A program made the position numbers and the translations under genes. From Chrysopilus asiliformis (taxonomy: Eukaryota > Arthropoda > Insecta > Diptera > Rhagionidae), in NCBI GenBank assembly GCA_964034945.1, contig OZ035964.1, forward strand, positions 6,219,895 to 6,283,894: a stretch of DNA of 64,000 nucleotides. Direction: 5' to 3'. Every line of letters begins with the position of its first letter. Position 1 is the stretch's first letter. Below are positions 32,261 through 42,978 of this stretch, in pieces. The notes under the pieces were generated by a model, which saw only the letters and a list, made by a program, of their open reading frames with translations, ran no database searches and was not told the DNA's origin.

Positions 32261-33060
32261 ATAAACGCTGGTTTTTTTTATTGGAATTTTTGCTCGTGGA
32301 TTCACCTTTTTTGTGGTTAAAACAACCATTAATAAAATTTTGAATTGCTTGTTGTTGTTTTTGTTTCTTACCAGGAATTTTTTTTCAATAGGGAGGTCTT
32401 GTCCATTCAAGGATAAAAGAATCACTGTACATGGTGGATGCATAAATCCCAATAATAAATCCAGGAAGAATGATAGGCAAGATAATAAAAGGATACCAAA
32501 AAGGATAGGGAGTAGAATGCAAACCATCAGGAAAACAAAAGAATACGAAAATAAAGCGAAATCATAATAAGAGCTCATAAGTAACCAAAAAGCATTGGCA
32601 ACAAAAAAAAAAAGCAACAGAACAAGGAGAAATGAAATACAAAATTGAATGATGTATGCCAGTAGGGATACAAGGGATTCTCATTGGTCCTTTGGCAACA
32701 GCGGCAGCAGCATCAGATTCCCGATAGTCTCTCAAGTTGTGCGTTGCGAAACGAGAGTTCGGAAAGCGATATTCTGACCTACAAGAAACTGTAAGGCACT
32801 CCATTAACCCACACACGCATCCCATTTGAAATTATTTTTCAGGATAAATTGAGTTTCACTCATTTTCTCTGTTGCTGCGTGTAATTATCGTCTTTATGAA
32901 ATTTTTGTTTGAAAAAAAAGAAGAAATCGACAAAAAAATCTCTGCCTTAAATTAAGTTTTTTTTTTGTCCCCGTTTCACTTTCTTATACAAAGTATAGTA
33001 AAGTTTTGTGTCGACTAGGAGGTAGTTTACGACAATTTGATACGCAGGGCAAGTACATGA
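32261..33060. other. spacer with an ATG-initiated minus-strand frame
   Basis: The minus frame 32,562-32,825 (87 codons) starts with a true ATG (MGCVCGLMEC) and its middle is protein-like (RFATHNLRDYRESDAAAAVA). An acceptor-like TTTCTTGTAG|GTCAG lies within it. The C-terminal third is hydrophobic and Phe-rich. No family recognised, no clear donor. It could be an exon or chance; low confidence. The rest of the interval is AT-rich spacer. Confidence 0.22.
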
Positions 33061-33414
33061 TAGATTTTATAATATCTGAAGCGAATTTACAGTAAAAGGA
33101 TGGTTTGTTAAAAGGAAGGTCTTGTAAAATGATGTTTTTTTTAAAGGAAGGCCTTTTAAAAGGCAGGTCTTTAAAAAGGAAGGTCTCAGTTGAAAGATAA
33201 CTAGCCGCTAGTCTATTAGTAGAGGAGCGTGCTCTTTTTGGTAATTCATTTTTCAACTGGGATGTTCCTTTTAAAAAATTAGGCTCGTTATAGTTTTCCG
33301 CGAAATTAAAAACCATTAATTTAAAAAGTAACGAATTCCTTTTTTTTTGTTCAAAATCTACTGTTTTTGCTCAACATGCAAGCAGCACGGCAAAATTTGC
33401 CCTGCATATGAAAT
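33061..33414. repeat. degenerate short tandem repeat
   Basis: From 33,095 to 33,190 there are five to six degenerate units of TTTAAAAGGAAGGTCTT type, some shifted. It precedes family A copy 5. No gene. Confidence 0.65.
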
Positions 33415-34225
33415 AGACGCACTTAATTTTGCTCAAAAAACATTCCCCATCGCTACTGAGTCAACTGAAGCTTTATTACGGAAATGTCTCTCAGTCTGTC
33501 AGTCTGTCAGTCTGTCAGTCTGTCAGTCTGTCAGTCTGTCAGTCTGTCAGTCTGTCAGTCTGTCAGTCTGTCAGTCTGTCGGTCTGTCAGTCTGTCAGTC
33601 TGTCGGTCTGTCAGTCTGTCAGTCTGTCAGTCTCTCGGTCTGTCGCTCTGTTGGTCTGTCGGTCTGTCGGTCTGTCAGTCTGTCTGTCGGTCTGTCCGTT
33701 TTACGTATCTTTAAAAAACTCGAGAACGCGTTCACCTATCGCCTTGAAATTTGTCGTAAATGAATTTTACAGAATACGTAGTGCAACTTTTGGGAAAGTA
33801 CCAGTAGCTATAGCGGGTACCTCCCATACCTTTTTGAAAAAATACAGTTTTTATAAAATTTCTGGGAAACTGCGCTTTTGGAGAGAAATAATAATAATAT
33901 TTAAAGGATATAAAATTTTCCACATTTTTGTCTTTGACGGTTTTTCCGTATCCTTAACGGTTCTCAAGACATTTGAAAAAACATGTAAGAAATTAAATTT
34001 TTGTGAATTGCTTGCAAACTAACGGTTCTTCGTAAAAATAGCTAAAGCAAGAACTGAAGATGCTAAAATTCTTCACATTTTTGTTTTCCCCTTTCACAGT
34101 AAATCGATATCTTTTACCGTAAACCAGAATATTTCAGTAAAAAGAAATCATATTTTTATATAAGATAATATTTTATCTGTATAAGAAGCTCATGTGCTGT
34201 TCGTATCAAATCTTTTCTCCTTAAA
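33415..34225 (+). repeat. family A repeat, copy 5
   Basis: CGCACTTAATTTTGCTC block, octamer array (33,485-33,699), the ACTCGAGAACGCGTTCACC line, CGGGTACCTCCCATACC, the AACGGTTCTCAAGACATTTG paragraph, and the 3' block GTATAAGAAGCTCATGTGCT. The middle differs from other copies and matches 26,725-26,865. Confidence 0.8.
33485..33699 (+). repeat. (TGTCAGTC)n octamer array with TGTCGGTC variants
   Basis: About 27 octamers; the 3' half accumulates TGTCGGTC variants and a TTGGTC unit. Overlapping frames of 76-197 codons are repeat-derived. Confidence 0.95.
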
Positions 34226-34889
34226 AATAGGAACACTTTTTTCACCTTTTCACTGAAGGTAGTGGTATTTTGTTTTGTTTTGAATTAACGAAAAAAAAGC
34301 AGAAGAAAAATACCTAGGCATGGGTGCATTTAAGAAGACCAACCATCAGGACCCACAAAGACTTGCAATATGGATGGATGTGGATAAATGAATGAATGAA
34401 TGAACGGATGGATGGATGGATAAAATAAATGAATTGTTTTTCCTTGAAATTTCTTATGAAAAACGACTGACGAGGAGGACACAAAGTCTGCAATGGTGAG
34501 ACAGACGAGAAGCCTCCTAATGCCGATATTCTTATTCTATTCAAAATGTTATTTCTTTTTTTTTTCATCTTTTCTATTGTTTGGAAAAAGGGAGATTTTT
34601 ACAAAAAAAAAAAAAAGAAAAGAAGAACAAAAAAACACACATTAAAAGGCTGACACCTCCAGGTAATCACTTTTCTCTTACCCACCTGGCCGAACGTTAT
34701 TTTTTTTTCTTTTAATAAATCCTCTTCGATTTGCAACAAAAACTAAGTAAGAAAAACGATTTAAATTTAGAAGATGAGAAAAAAAACGTTGAATTTTCGA
34801 CACGTCGAATTTCGATCGGGGTTTTTATGCGATTTCCCAAAAAACGATGAGGCTTTATGCCATTTCCCCAAAAAGATTTTATGATTTTT
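34226..34889. other. spacer
   Basis: ATGA/GGAT simple sequence at 34,373-34,420 and several poly-A runs. No gene recognised. Confidence 0.45.
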
Positions 34890-35210
34890 ATTTCAAAAAA
34901 TCTAAAATATCTCGATAACGGTAAAACCAACTAATTTACAGTAAAAGGCAAATATTTAGAGAATTTTTGAACCTTGAATTTTTTTAAGCTTTTTTTTTTG
35001 AAAAACCGTTAGTTTACAAGCGATTCGCAAAAATCCATTTTTTACACTTTAATGAAAATATTTCAATAACGGTAAAAGATAGCGGATAACAGTAGAAGAC
35101 AATCTTCTCGCAAACATCATTCTCTTCGACAGGATCATCCTATTCCAGGATCAAACGTGCCTGTCAAATTTCATGGCGCTAACGCCAGTGGCTTTTGAGA
35201 AATCTTAAGG

Positions 35211-35580
35211 TAGAACCAGAAACATACGTCCGTGCGTCCGCCATGCGTCCGTCACGTTGACAGTTCGATGCGGTCAAAGTAAAATCAACGGGCTGCTATG
35301 AGTACTCCTCTAATAATGCGTTTGTCCGCATAGAGTAGGTCGACTTTCTACTTTTACATGCGGCAACGCAAGGAAACGTCATTTCGCAAAAAAGTTTGGT
35401 TACGATTTAAGCAATTTAAGTATGGAACAAATTGAAAGTAATTGTTTCGACGATAAACTAATAGAAGAAGTGCAAAAAAGTGAAGAAGAAGTGATTCGTT
35501 GCCGTACCCAACTGTCACCGCATAAAACTGTCTACCGGACGGACGCATGACGGACGCATCGACGTACGATTCAGGTTCTA
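35211..35580. mobile_element. TAGAACC-TIR element (370 bp)
   Basis: Terminal inverted repeats of about 45 bp: TAGAACCAGAAACATACGTC and the complement GACGTACGATTCAGGTTCTA, both followed inward by ATGCGTCCGTC motifs. It interrupts family A copy 6 immediately before the array. No clear target duplication. The interior carries a short minus frame with no known domain. Confidence 0.85.
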
Positions 35581-35598
35581 GCTTGATAGACATATTGA

Positions 35599-36288
35599 CC
35601 GACTGGCAGGCTGACAGACTGACAGACTGACAGACTGACAGACTGACAGACTGACAGACTGACAGACTGACAGACTGACAGACTGACAGACTGACAGACT
35701 GACAGACTGACAGACCGACAGACTGACAGACTGACAGACTGACAGACTGACAGACTGACAGACTGACAGACTGACAGACTGACAGACTGACAGACTGACA
35801 GACTGACAGACTGACAGACTGACAGACTGACAGACTGACAGACTGACAGACTGACAGACTGACAGACTGACAGACTGACAGACTGACAGACTGACAGACT
35901 GACAGACTGACAGACTGACAGACTGACAGACTGACAGACTGACAGACTGACAGACTGACAGACTGACAGACTGACAGACTGACAGACTGACAGACTGACA
36001 GACTGACAGACTGACAGACTGACAGACTGACAGACTGACAGACTGACAGACTGACAGACTGACAGACTGACAGACTGACAGACTGACAGACTGACAGACT
36101 GACAGACTGACAGACTGACAGACTGACAGACTGACAGACTGACAGACTGACAGACTGACAGACTGACAGACTGACAGACTGACAGACTGACAGACTGACA
36201 GACTGACAGACTGACAGACTGACAGACTGACAGACTGACAGACTGACAGACTGACAGACTGACAGACTGACAGACTGACAGACAGAAA
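35599..36288 (-). repeat. (TGTCAGTC)n octamer array, ~690 bp, highly homogeneous
   Basis: About 86 octamers, almost all identical; the only internal variant I see is GACCGACA near 35,713. Far more uniform than the 22.9 kb array, which suggests a recent expansion (or assembly collapse/expansion). The 265-codon frame across it is repeat-derived. Confidence 0.97.
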
Positions 36289-36290
36289 GT

Positions 36291-38380
36291 AAAAGAGCTA
36301 CGGATGTTTACAACAAAATACAACAAAAATTGCGCCACAGGCAAAACTTTGAAAAACGAATATCCCACTATTGAAAATTAGTCGCAGGTGAGTTTTTTTT
36401 AAAGAAAAATGCGCTAGAGTCAATAATCTATTAGAAAACTGCGCAGCAGGAAAACATTTTAGGTTTCGATGTCTATTTTTTGATTGAGAAATTAAAGCAC
36501 TAGATTGCATAATTCCGGGACAAAGTTTTAGTTTCCGGGACACATGCCTGAATCCGGGACTGTCATCAGGTCATACCGGGGCCAATGGCCACCCTACTAT
36601 TAAGGGATGTATGTTTTTCGCTGTTGTTTTACTAAAAAAAAATTTAACAAACAGCATTTTTTAAGAAAATCAATATGTAAGCTTTTGAATTGTTGGGAAA
36701 AGCTGTTCATAAATCAAATACCCTTTTTTCACCTTCCTTTATATCGTTCCTATAAAATTTGGCAAAGTGATTATAGGACTCTTTACTCCCTACTAAAAAG
36801 ATTTTAATACAATTTTCTCTCTAAGATTGGTCGCTAGAATCCGACCGATTAATCGGCTTCGGCCTAAAACTGACCTTCGGTCGGACTCTGCTGGTCAGAA
36901 ATTTTCGACCACTAAAATCTATCCTGAATCTAGGGCAAACGACGGATAATTGACGTTGATAATAATTATCATTCCAAAAATCGATGGAGGGGGGCGAAGC
37001 GGCCAAAGGAATTCAAAAAACCGAACTGTATTTTCTGGACATACCTGTTACCATTTTTTTTTCTTTTTTTTTTTGAAAATCGTACGACAAAAAACCTCTT
37101 AAATATTCTCACCAGTAATCCCGGTCGCGTGCCGCTGACATCTAGTTTTGCATCTCGATTCTCTTCGCATTCTGGTCATCATACATAGACATCTTGCCAT
37201 CTCAGATAGAAAAAATGAAACTGTTTTTCCGAAAAAGAGGACTCCAGTCAAAACCATTCTAAGATTTATTAAGGATCTAAATAGAAGAGGGGTGGCTAAC
37301 GTAAAAGTGGGGAAGTCACAATAGATCTTAAGGTAGCGGTGACAAGAGAGCGAGAAAGCACCACCCCATACACACATTATTATTATTATTATTATCCGAA
37401 AATTCCGTTTCACTGATTTGCCGACGGCATTTTGCATTTCGTCAAACCGATACAAAATTTTCTTTGTTAGCATTTTTACGTGTAGATACCGTACGATAGA
37501 ATTAATTCCAAATTTTTCCTTTATGCAACATTTCAAAACTTCATTTTCGGATCGAATTTCCATGAAATTTTAAAATTACTTTTGATTTCAGACTTATTGG
37601 AGCTTTTTTTCGTACCCTGAATTTTTGCCGTCCCTTTTCGACCATTTCAGGGCTGCTTATTGAAATAACATGCCGTTAGAGAATTTAAAAAAACCCCCCT
37701 CAATGATATTACAAGAACAGGAGGCGGAAATGTACAAAACAAAGGAAAACGACTTTGACTTGTGTTATTTATGGACTTTTTCTCTAAATTTCTTAATAAT
37801 ATTTGAAATAAAAATTTCCACTCGTTCGTAATATGGCTTTTAACAATGTTGACCGCGCGCCCGTTGCAATTTTACTAGAGGGGAAAAGTCCTTTTTAAGA
37901 AAAAGTCCAGGTGGGCAAAAGTCCTTTTTAAGAAAAAGTCCAAATCGAACGTCCCGAATTGACTCAAAAATACAAAAATTAGTCAAGATACTTTTTGGGT
38001 TGATGAAGTTTTCATTTATTTTTCGGAAACTCATCACGAAAATCCTGAATTTCCATCACTCGCTGATTCCGTTTGTAATTATATAAAATTGTTGTGTAAA
38101 ACGGACTTAATTTAATGGTTTTTTCCGCTAGTTTTTTCGCATCAAATATGGAGGTAAAAAAATTTTACAGCTGGATTGTCCTCCATGAGACAAGTGTTGC
38201 CGTATACATGAATTTAATTGGTGGAAAAGCCATGTAGAAAGAGAAAACCAAAACTTTTAGTGTTATAGGCCTGGATTTAGAAGAATATTTTTTTTCTTGC
38301 CCGTCGTAGGGGTGAGATGAGAGCTAATTAACCAACATAATAGTCTTGATCGATATAGTATTTATCGCTCATTTGCGACA
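36291..38380. other. spacer with weak candidate exon
   Basis: Mostly unassigned. On the minus strand a pyrimidine-rich TTTCATTTTTTCTATCTGAG (about 37,204-37,223) precedes an open stretch that ends at ATTACTG|GTGAGA near 37,117, with ATGs in two frames, but no family is recognisable. (ATT)n lies at 37,377-37,395. A 37-bp direct duplication (CAAAAGTCCTTTTTAAGAAA) occupies 37,875-37,945. Confidence 0.3.
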
Positions 38381-38993
38381 AACTCAAAAAACCTGATTTT
38401 CATAACTCAGAAAACCTGATTTTCATAACTAAAAAAACCTGATTTTCATAACTCAAAAAAGCTCAAAAAAAACGTCATTTTTCAGGAGACACTTTTTAAG
38501 GTTTTCGATTGCGTGAATTTGTACTAAATTGTGTGAGAACAAAGTAATTTAAAATGCTCTCCCATGGCGAGTATTTCATGAAGAGCTAGCTAAGACGTTT
38601 TGTCAGATGAAAGAACAAATCAAAACGAGTATTTCTGCATAATTATCTCAAAACTGAGCTGTGACACTATTGTCGCAAATGAGCGATTTTTGCGATTTGC
38701 ATCATTGGGCAAATTGTCCCCCAACAAGTTTTTGCTCACTCAAATAATACCCTCCCCGTTGCCAGTAAACCCCTCTCCTGCTATCTCCTGAACCGTTGGA
38801 GCAATTTTAACGCGGTTTGCGCCATTGGGTAAATTGTCCCCCAAGCAAACTTTTTTCCTACTAACGTCGATCCCTCCCCTTGACTGTGAACACCTCTCCG
38901 GTTAATTCCTGAACGCTTCCAGCAATTTTAACGCGGTTTGCGCTATTGGGTATGTCTTAACCTAAGGACAGGTTTCGTCCACAATTAAATCAA
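38381..38993. repeat. short tandem triplication and ~125-bp degenerate repeat
   Basis: At 38,384-38,460 a 27-bp unit with AACCTGATTTTCATAACT is present three times. At 38,690-38,960 there are reverse-oriented units with GCGCCATTGGGTAAATTGTC and CAATTTTAACGCGGTTTGCG, relatives of the 12.8-13.6 kb repeat. Confidence 0.65.
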
Positions 38994-39197
38994 AACTAGA
39001 ATTATGACGGGTAACCGTAATCTTGGTAAAAAGTCCGCAAGGTCACAGGCGACTGTCGATTCGACGACGTTTCAAGTTGCTCGCTTCACGTAAAGCGATA
39101 GCATTGAAAAGTTGTCATATCGACAGTCGCCTGTGAGCTTACGGAATTCCTACCAAGATTGCGGTTACCCCTCGTATGAGGGACTTTAATTCTAGTT
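38994..39197. mobile_element. AACTAGAATT-TIR element (204 bp)
   Basis: Inverted arms of about 65 bp: AACTAGAATTATGACGGGTA and a right end ATTCTAGTT preceded by GCGGTTACCCCTC; inner motif CACAGGCGACTGTCGAT and complement. Target duplication not evident. Non-autonomous DNA element. Confidence 0.82.
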
Positions 39198-39246
39198 AAC
39201 CTATAATACAGGTAGGCCAGCAAAATGGGATTCTTTTTTGTGCCAA

Positions 39247-40421
39247 GTCTTTTTTTCGGATAATTTGGGCTCGCTGATTCTGAATCTAGTAGTGGTTTGG
39301 CTGGGTCAGCTCTAGTTTTTGAGGTAGTAGTGGTTTGGCTGGGTCAGCTCTAGTTTTTGAGGTATGCATCTAATGGATCGTTGAATTGGGGCTTCGCATT
39401 TTTTGTAATTTAATAAAAATACTTGTACGAACGATATTTAGCTCATTTCTATTTCATCACATGAAAGCACTATCGATGCCATTAATTATGGACTACAGCA
39501 TCATACAAATGTCCTTCATCCAAGCTCTGACAGGAGTGTCATCTGCGTTGAACTCATTTTTTCATGACTGCTTCACATAAAGCGGTCGATATGGCAGCGA
39601 TTTCGCGGTAAATGTTGGTCTTGCGGTCGCCTAAAGTTTCTGGCTTGTTGCTATAGTCCGTAACCTCAAAGAAAAAAGTCTGTAGGTGGTAAATAACACG
39701 AACGAGACGCTCAATTGATTGGGGTAATTTTTGGAGATAACGCGTACACCGAACTTTGATTTCAATAGCTCGTCTGTTGCATCCGCTGTGTGGCATGTGG
39801 CACCGTCTTGTTGAAACCACATATACTTAAAGTTATTTTCTTCCAATTGATCCCAAAAAATCGTCAGTTAACACGGCGCGATAGCACGGCGCGATAGCGG
39901 TTTCCATTGACTGTAACCGAGTTCGCGAACAAATAATCGGCATGAAATCCGCAACAAATGGTCAATTTTTGCGGATTTATTGGCACGGCTTCCGGTTGCA
40001 CACTTGACCAAATGCGATAATTTTGCTTCGAATTTTGGCACAAAACGTTCAATTGTTCGTCTCTAGTTAGACGGTTATAAACGACCGGAAAATGCAGTTA
40101 GCGAGCGTAAAGTCCTCCCAATGGAATTTGATAAAAACGAATTTGAATTATTTGTAAACGTTGTTGTAGCATGTACCGTTCCATGATTAAATGATTACAT
40201 ATGGACCAAATCAAATGTCTGAAATATTGGCGAAATTTGTTGACGCGCTAAGGAGAAACTCGATTCGCCAAATGCATGTCGTCCCGATTGAAAGATCCTT
40301 CATAAAGTTGTTCTAATATTTATGGATATTTGTGGATGATCCACTCTATGTTGAAAACTGGCGCTGACCCAGCCAAACCATTGCCAAATTTGGAATCGGC
40401 GAGCCCAAATAATCCAAAAAC
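39247..40421 (-). mobile_element. mariner-like element, degraded, ~1.2 kb
   Basis: Long imperfect inverted repeats mark the ends: about 39,250-39,310 (ATAATTTGGGCTCGCTGATT, then GGTTTGGCTGGGTCAGC) and 40,362-40,419 (GCTGACCCAGCCAAACC, then GAGCCCAAATAATCC). A 37-bp direct duplication has occurred just inside the left end. The length fits a single-ORF mariner of about 1.2-1.3 kb. The encoded transposase is broken (see next entry). Confidence 0.88.
39555..40060 (-). pseudogene. mariner transposase C-terminal half, frameshifted
   Basis: Three minus frames in succession give recognisable pieces: QNYRIWSSVQPEA and TVNGNRYRAVL (40,052-39,864), then WFQQDGATCHTA with the second catalytic Asp in QQDGA (39,846-39,631), then NKPETLGDRKTNIYREIAA (39,700-39,560). 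These belong to the catalytic domain of mariner/Tc1-type transposases. Frameshifts and stops separate them and the last catalytic region is degenerate, so the element cannot make an active enzyme. Confidence 0.9.
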
Positions 40422-41871
40422 AAAAACTGCAATATTGATTGAAACAAATTGTAAATCTAAAATTCGATTGTAAAGATTTTGTACAGTTAACAAAGCTTAT
40501 AATAATAGGTAAATAAGATAGAAATAAAAGAAGAAAAACAAAATAGTAATAATAATAATTGAAAAAAGATCGGCCTTAGATTTTTCGTTTCCGAATCTTT
40601 TCTCATAATAACGAAAATCAAAAATTGAAATTACAAAAAAAATAGTATATGTAAATATATAAGAAGAAACAGACAATAGAGAAATTCATAGAGATATGTT
40701 AGGATTTGATTTTATTTTTAAAAATGTTACTTTAAAAAAATAAAAAGCTAAAAATCATTTTTAAGATGAAGAATATCGAATAAAGACACGATCCTCAAAC
40801 CTAAACGTTGATGTAGAATAAAAAAGACCTCAAATTTAATCCTTGGATTCGTTTAATTTAATTAAAATTAATGGCAATGGAAGAAAAAAAAACTCATAAA
40901 TCTCTCCATGAAATTTCATATGATTGATAAAATTATTAATAACAACAACAACAAGCTTAATTATTCGATCGGTCAATTCAAGAAAAAAAAATCTGATGTG
41001 ATGTGCAGTCAACGTGTTAAAGTTTCAAAATTGATTATCTCATAATTACGTCTTGGCGTTTGGCACAAGATAAGAGTCAAAGGACGATATGTAGATTCGA
41101 AAGCGCAGTGGAAACTGATTATAATCACATTGAAAGGATAAAAAAATATAGTCGTTATAGCCGGTTTGTGCTTAATCGTTATAGCAGGCTTAAAAGGGAC
41201 TTCCCCCGCCCCTCCCCCCTCATCCTCACTCTTTCCAACGATTTTTTGCATAGAGTTTAGTATCGCCGTCTCTATCCCGGTGCCTCCTCCTTCCCCTTGA
41301 CCCAGCAAGCCAGACAGACAGACAGATGAAAATATTTTTACTGTTATTCGTCTTGGACTTGCTTTGCCACTTATTTTATGGACAGCTCCTTATAAACGAT
41401 TTTCCCTGCAATTATTGTGACTTTTTATTTCTTTTTTTAACGCTGAGAAAATTTTTGCATTACAAACTAATAGAATAACACTTGTATGCATGCAATCCGC
41501 CGCGGTACGTCATAGAATGTAATGATGGTGTCGTTATCATAATAACCACAGCTTAATCTGGGCACCCAGAATTGACACCAGAGAGAATTCCCCGGTTTTT
41601 ACCTTCGTATTTTTCCCCTATCTACACACACACGTTGGTTTTATTTATTTATTATCAACGCTATTTTCTGTTTTCTTTCAATAAATAATTTTGGTGGTTG
41701 TTCCCTGGTTCGGCTCTTTTTCATATGGATTTAACTTTTTTTCCCTTTTTTCTGCTCCTGGAACTTTTTTGTTACGCTCCCAATCTTCTTCGCACCTTTG
41801 CTTAATCTTAACACGTTGTTTAACAAATTATGCCGCCGATTACAATTTGTATGGAACGGTGCAGATTTCCA
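40422..41871. other. AT-rich spacer
   Basis: Adenine-rich to about 41,000, then mixed spacer. GACAGACAGACAGATG at 41,312 and the TTACTGTTATTCGTCTTGGA line (41,338) recur at 42,656-42,697, showing another dispersed fragment. No gene recognised. Confidence 0.5.
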
Positions 41872-42430
41872 CTTTCTTATACATAGTATAATAAAGTGTT
41901 GTATCCATGAAAAACTTCGACCTCTTAGGCACTTGGCACACCGAATGCGAATCCGCACCGCATTGCGAAAAAGTTCAAGTTTACCACGCGATCTTATATC
42001 CTATGTCATCTACATGAGCTTTAATTTTGTATTACGTAACAAGGCGGTTTCCGCAAAATTGCGGTCTCTGCGAAATTAGAGCTCATTTAGATGACACATG
42101 ATATAAAATCGCGTGGTAAACTTGAACTTTTTAGCACTGCGGTGCGAATTCGCATTCGGTGTGCCAAGTGCCTTAATATCGCCCTAAAAAACATATCCCG
42201 AGAACTCCCAAGTCGATTGGAGCATTATTACAAAAATGTCATTTCTGTCTGTAAATTTTACAATTGGTCACCCTATCAGTCTGTCAATCTGTCAGTTTGT
42301 GAGACTGTCATTCTGTCAGTCTGTCAATCTGTCAGTCAATCTGTCAGTCTGTCAGTCAATCTGTCAGTCTGTCGGTCCGTCTGTCTCTGTGCACATTTCT
42401 TCAAAACTTTTTAGCACTCTTACAGGAATT
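41872..42430 (+). repeat. family A repeat, copy 7 (interrupted, short)
   Basis: ACTTTCTTATACATAGTATA block and CTTCGACCTCTTA, broken by the MITE at 41,928-42,172, then CCCTAAAAAACATATCCC, GTCGATTGGAGCATTATTAC and a degenerate octamer array (42,270-42,392). Confidence 0.85.
41928..42172. mobile_element. PIF/Harbinger-like MITE (245 bp)
   Basis: Long inverted repeats starting GGCACTTGGCACACCGAATG, with TTA duplicated at 41,925-41,927 and 42,173-42,175. GGC termini plus TTA (TWA) duplication fit PIF/Harbinger. Excision restores CGACCTCTTAATATCGCC, close to the family A consensus. A solo half copy is at 2454-2531. Confidence 0.9.
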
Positions 42431-42843
42431 AAAATCAGGGATAGATTAGTCGAATCGGTGCGATGAAATGACAACATCTCAGTATTTTATGTACATTGAA
42501 ATCTACAAAATCTGAGTTTGAAAAAACTAAAAATTAGATAAAAAATTAATATATTCAAAAACTCTTTCAAAAAGCCGAACCGTTTTCAAGAAAAAAAAAG
42601 GAAACGTGAATTAATGGTTTGATTTAGTGTTAGAAAAGCTGCCCTTGAAAACCGACAGACAGACAGATAAATATTTTTACTGTTATTCGTCTTGGACTTA
42701 GCATTTTAGCATTTGCTTTGCTAGGAAAATGCATACAGAAAATTAAACAAAAAAATTTTTTTTTTCGATGTAACGCAGGAAATGACAGCATTTTCCGAAC
42801 AGGCGAGTATTTTAACCTCACTTCATATCCTTTTCACGTCGAT
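42431..42843. other. AT-rich spacer
   Basis: Contains the TTACTGTTATTCGTCTTGGA fragment shared with 41.34 kb. Otherwise nothing recognised. Confidence 0.45.
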
Positions 42844-42978
42844 ATGCGACATCGATCGTCGCCGCCTATACACATGGCGAACGCCACCCGCACCATGGAC
42901 TACTGGAACAATAAGGAAAACTCATGGCACAGAAGACCTGACGACGATTGGGGTAAACCACCCATGTCCGGGTTGTGA
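42844..42978 (+). CDS. candidate short coding frame in GC-rich unique patch
   Basis: The patch 42,830-43,210 is one of the longest GC-rich, apparently unique stretches in the window. A plus frame from ATG 42,844 (or ATG 42,874 in CACATGG context) to TGA 42,978 reads MANATRTMDYWNNKENSW in its middle, with an acidic/tryptophan tail. GATTGGG|GTAAAC inside it could be a donor. A 129-codon minus frame also spans the patch. No family recognised. Confidence 0.22.
   Translation: MRHRSSPPIHMANATRTMDYWNNKENSWHRRPDDDWGKPPMSGL

Larger units (their letters stand above)
34890..36290 (-). repeat. family A repeat, copy 6 (interrupted)
   Basis: Reverse orientation: ATATCTCGATAACGGTAAAA at about 34,907, the GATCATCCTATTCCAGGATC line, CAAATTTCATGGCGCTAACG, then AGAAATCTTAAGG at 35,210 where it is broken by the element at 35,211-35,580, and the octamer array. 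Confidence 0.78.

Noticed and set aside
37099..37563. 154-codon minus frame
   Set aside because: Starts in AT-rich DNA, passes through an (ATT)n tract (poly-Ile) and has no recognisable domain; only a short exon-like segment near 37.12-37.2 kb is kept as a weak possibility.
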